DNA of 6,658 nucleotides from Pseudomonadota bacterium. GTDB taxonomy: Bacteria; Pseudomonadota; Alphaproteobacteria; Parvibaculales; Parvibaculaceae. The position numbers and the translations under genes are program-made. Below, piece after piece: positions 4,484 through 6,658 of the stretch. Position 1 is the stretch's first letter; each line of letters starts with the position of its first letter. Location: NCBI GenBank assembly GCA_021780275.1, contig JAJXZC010000110.1, positions 1-6,658 on the forward strand, in the 5' to 3' direction. A model generated the notes under the pieces. The model had not been told where the DNA came from and made no database searches. It worked only from the letters and a program-made list of their open reading frames with translations.

Positions 4484-6658
4484 TCAAGCCGCGCCCGCCT
4501 CAAGTGCGCGATTCAGATGGCGAAATTCTTCCATCAGACGCTCGCCCTCGGTGTTCGCCTTGGCGACGTTTGCCTCCTTGATGTGGCCGAAGCCGCGCAT
4601 CGATTGTGGCAGCGCCGCGATGGCGACCGCCGTCGCGAGATTCTGCTGTGACAGGCCTGACAGGACCTCGCCGATCGTCCGCTCGTAATCGTCGATCAGA
4701 CGCCGCTCCATGCGGCGCTCCGCCGTGCGTCCGAATATGTCGAACGCGCGGCCGCGCAGGCGCTTGAACCGCGCGAGAACGCGCATGACCGACAGCATCC
4801 ATGGCCCGAACGTCGTCTTTTGCAGATGGCCCGTCGCCGGATCGCGCTGTGCGGCCAGCGGCGGCGCCATGTGGAAGGTGAGCGTGTAGTTCCCGTCGAA
4901 CTGCCGTTCGAGCTTCTTGCGGAATTCGCTGTTGGTGTAGAGACGCGCGACCTCGTACTCGTCCTTGTAGGACATGAGCTTGAAGAAGCTCTGCGCTACC
5001 GCTTCCGTCAGCGCGGTCGAGTTCTTCACCTTCGCGCGCTCCGCCTGCGCCGTGGCATCGACGAGCTTGCGATAGCGCCCGGCCCAGGCGGCATCCTGAT
5101 AGTCCGTCAGAAATTCGATGCGTCGCGCCTGCATCTGCTCGTAAGTCCGCTCTTCCGGCGGCGGAGCGCTGAGCGAGCGGATCGCTTCGTTGAAGCACTT
5201 GGGATCATGCGCGGCGAGGCGGCCCCAGTTGAAGGCTTCCTTGTTCATGTCGATCGCCGCGCCATTGAGTTCGATGGCGCGGAACAGCGCCGCCTGCGAC
5301 AGCGGGATCAAGCCCTTCTGCCAGGCGAAGCCCATCATAAACGGATTGGTCGCGATGGCGTCGCCCATCAGCGTCGTCGCCAGTCCGGTCGCGTCGATGA
5401 TGTCGAGCGAATCGTCCGCGATCGCATCGCGCAGGCCCTTCTGCATGTGGGCCGTCGCGAAATCGATGTCGGGGTTCTGGACGAAGCCCGCCGTCGGCTG
5501 CAGATCGCCGTTGATGACCGCTTTGGTCACGCCGTGCTCGAGCCGCGACAGGGCGTTGGCCTGCGCCGACACGATCATGTCGCAGCCGATCAGCAGGTCG
5601 GCGCCGCCCGCCGCGATACGCACGGCCGCAAGGTCTTCGGGCTTTGGCGCGAGGCGCACATGGCTCAACACCGCGCCGTTCTTCTGACTGAGGCCGGTGA
5701 AGTCGAGCGTCGTGCAGCCCTTGCCCTCGACATGCGCGGCCATCCCGAGCAGCGCGCCGATGGTGATGACGCCGGTGCCGCCGATGCCGGTGATGAGAAT
5801 GCCGTAGGGCTCCGACAGCACCTTCTGCTTCGGTTCGGGCAACCCGGCGAACGCCTCGGTGGAATCGGCCTTGCTCTTCTCGATCTTGCGCAGCTTGCCG
5901 CCGTTGACGGTGACGAAGCTCGGGCAGAAGCCCTCGATGCAGGAGTAGTCCTTGTTGCAGTTCGACTGGTCGATCTGCCGCTTGCGGCCGAATTCGGTTT
6001 CGAGCGGCTTCACCGACACGCAGTTCGACTTCTCGGAGCAGTCGCCGCAGCTCTCGCAGACGAGTTCGTTGATGAAGGCGCGCTTCTGCGGGTCGGGGAA
6101 GAGCCCGCGCTTGCGCCGCCGACGCTTTTCGGCCGCGCAGGTCTGGTCGTAGATCAGGACCGTCAGCCCCTTCGTCTCGCGCAGGTCGCGCTGCACGGCG
6201 TCGAGGTCTCGGCGATGATGAACCGTGGCCCCCGTCGGGAAATAGCCGGTTGGCGGATATTTGTCTGGATCGTCGGTCACGATCGCCAGTTTCTTCGCGC
6301 CCTCGGCGGCGACCTGATGCGCGATCTGCGACACGGTAAAACCGCTCTCGGCGGGTTGGCCGCCGGTCATCGCGACGGCGTCGTTGTAGAGAATCTTGTA
6401 CGTGATGTTGACCCCGGACGCCGCCGAGGCGCGCAGCGCCAGCAGGCCGGAATGCGTGTAGGTGCCGTCGCCCAGATTCTGGAAGACGTGCGGCTCCTCG
6501 GTGAAGGGCGCCTGGCCGATCCAGTTCGCCCCTTCGCCGCCCATTTGCGTGATCGTCTCCGTACGGCGTGAGGGAATGTAGAGCGCCATGCCGTGGCAGC
6601 CGATGCCGGCCATGGCGCGGCTGCCGTCGGGCACCCTGGTCGAGGTGTTGTGCGGACA
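4484..6658 (-). CDS. Indolepyruvate ferredoxin oxidoreductase, fused single-chain form (5' partial, C-terminal 724 residues)
   Basis: The enzyme performs oxidative decarboxylation of indolepyruvate and other aryl-pyruvates to arylacetyl-CoA and CO2, reducing ferredoxin. Counting from the window edge, the frame opens with CPHNTSTR, which belongs to the conserved core. The thiamine-diphosphate domain follows: GIGCH (18-22), QMGGEGANWIGQAPF (38-52), GDGTYTHSG (63-71) and NITYKILYNDAVAMTGGQ (84-101). A cysteine-rich Fe-S segment has Cys at 201, 204, 207, 213, 234, 240 and 245. The gamma-type 2-oxoacid oxidoreductase domain starts at YGILITGIGGTGV (285-297). A C-terminal helical domain typical of the fused proteobacterial form (about 460-710) ends the protein. 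The usual fused enzyme is roughly 1150-1200 residues, so about 450 residues lie outside. A GTG at 6634 is an internal Val codon, not the start. The gene is visibly GC-richer than those to its left. Exact 2-oxoacid preference is uncertain. Confidence 0.92.
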   Translation of the reverse strand, partial: CPHNTSTRVPDGSRAMAGIGCHGMALYIPSRRTETITQMGGEGANWIGQAPFTEEPHVFQNLGDGTYTHSGLLALRASAASGVNITYKILYNDAVAMTGGQPAESGFTVSQIAHQVAAEGAKKLAIVTDDPDKYPPTGYFPTGATVHHRRDLDAVQRDLRETKGLTVLIYDQTCAAEKRRRRKRGLFPDPQKRAFINELVCESCGDCSEKSNCVSVKPLETEFGRKRQIDQSNCNKDYSCIEGFCPSFVTVNGGKLRKIEKSKADSTEAFAGLPEPKQKVLSEPYGILITGIGGTGVITIGALLGMAAHVEGKGCTTLDFTGLSQKNGAVLSHVRLAPKPEDLAAVRIAAGGADLLIGCDMIVSAQANALSRLEHGVTKAVINGDLQPTAGFVQNPDIDFATAHMQKGLRDAIADDSLDIIDATGLATTLMGDAIATNPFMMGFAWQKGLIPLSQAALFRAIELNGAAIDMNKEAFNWGRLAAHDPKCFNEAIRSLSAPPPEERTYEQMQARRIEFLTDYQDAAWAGRYRKLVDATAQAERAKVKNSTALTEAVAQSFFKLMSYKDEYEVARLYTNSEFRKKLERQFDGNYTLTFHMAPPLAAQRDPATGHLQKTTFGPWMLSVMRVLARFKRLRGRAFDIFGRTAERRMERRLIDDYERTIGEVLSGLSQQNLATAVAIAALPQSMRGFGHIKEANVAKANTEGERLMEEFRHLNRALEAGAA

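Noticed and set aside
4820..6571. A 583-codon open frame on + lying wholly inside the ferredoxin oxidoreductase gene.
   Set aside because: It is antisense to a strongly conserved enzyme, is dominated by Arg, Leu, Ala, Val, Gly, Asp and His as expected of mirror frames in GC-rich DNA, and has no recognisable domain.
6632..6634. GTG as the start codon of the ferredoxin oxidoreductase.
   Set aside because: The frame continues upstream with CPHNTSTR, part of the conserved core, to the last base of the window, and the protein would lack its N-terminal domains. The gene is cut by the window edge.

Overview
The window looks like chromosomal or accessory DNA of an alphaproteobacterium. A Bradyrhizobium/Rhodopseudomonas-like member of the Hyphomicrobiales is my best guess, inferred from the single-chain indolepyruvate ferredoxin oxidoreductase type, the many GC-rich codons and the acyl-CoA metabolism gene set. 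No rRNA, tRNA, CRISPR array, transposase or phage gene is visible.

Layout, left to right: (i) the last 55 codons of a probable TetR-family regulator on + (to 170); (ii) a complete acyl-CoA synthetase on - (234-1793), convergent with the regulator; (iii) a 527-bp divergent intergenic region (1794-2320) with several palindromes and one good promoter candidate; (iv) a complete acyl-CoA dehydrogenase on + (2321-3565); (v) a complete short-chain dehydrogenase/reductase on - (3615-4388), convergent with the dehydrogenase; (vi) the C-terminal 724 residues of a fused indolepyruvate ferredoxin oxidoreductase on - (4484 to the right edge).

How the genes may work together: the synthetase would activate a free carboxylic acid to its CoA thioester, the acyl-CoA dehydrogenase would introduce an alpha,beta double bond, and the SDR could oxidise a hydroxyl or reduce a keto group on the same or a related substrate. 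The TetR protein is a natural candidate for sensing the acid or its CoA ester. The natural substrate cannot be read from the sequence. The oxidoreductase converts aryl-pyruvates to arylacetyl-CoA and may be an independent gene that simply lies next door.

Base composition changes between the SDR and the oxidoreductase: lines counted by hand left of about 4400 are mostly 43-62% GC, and those to the right are mostly 60-72%. The acyl-CoA genes may therefore be an acquired segment placed beside an older resident gene. I did not find a convincing wholly novel system. The points most worth a second look are the Asp in the catalytic-base position of the acyl-CoA dehydrogenase, the palindrome-rich divergent control region, and the composition step.
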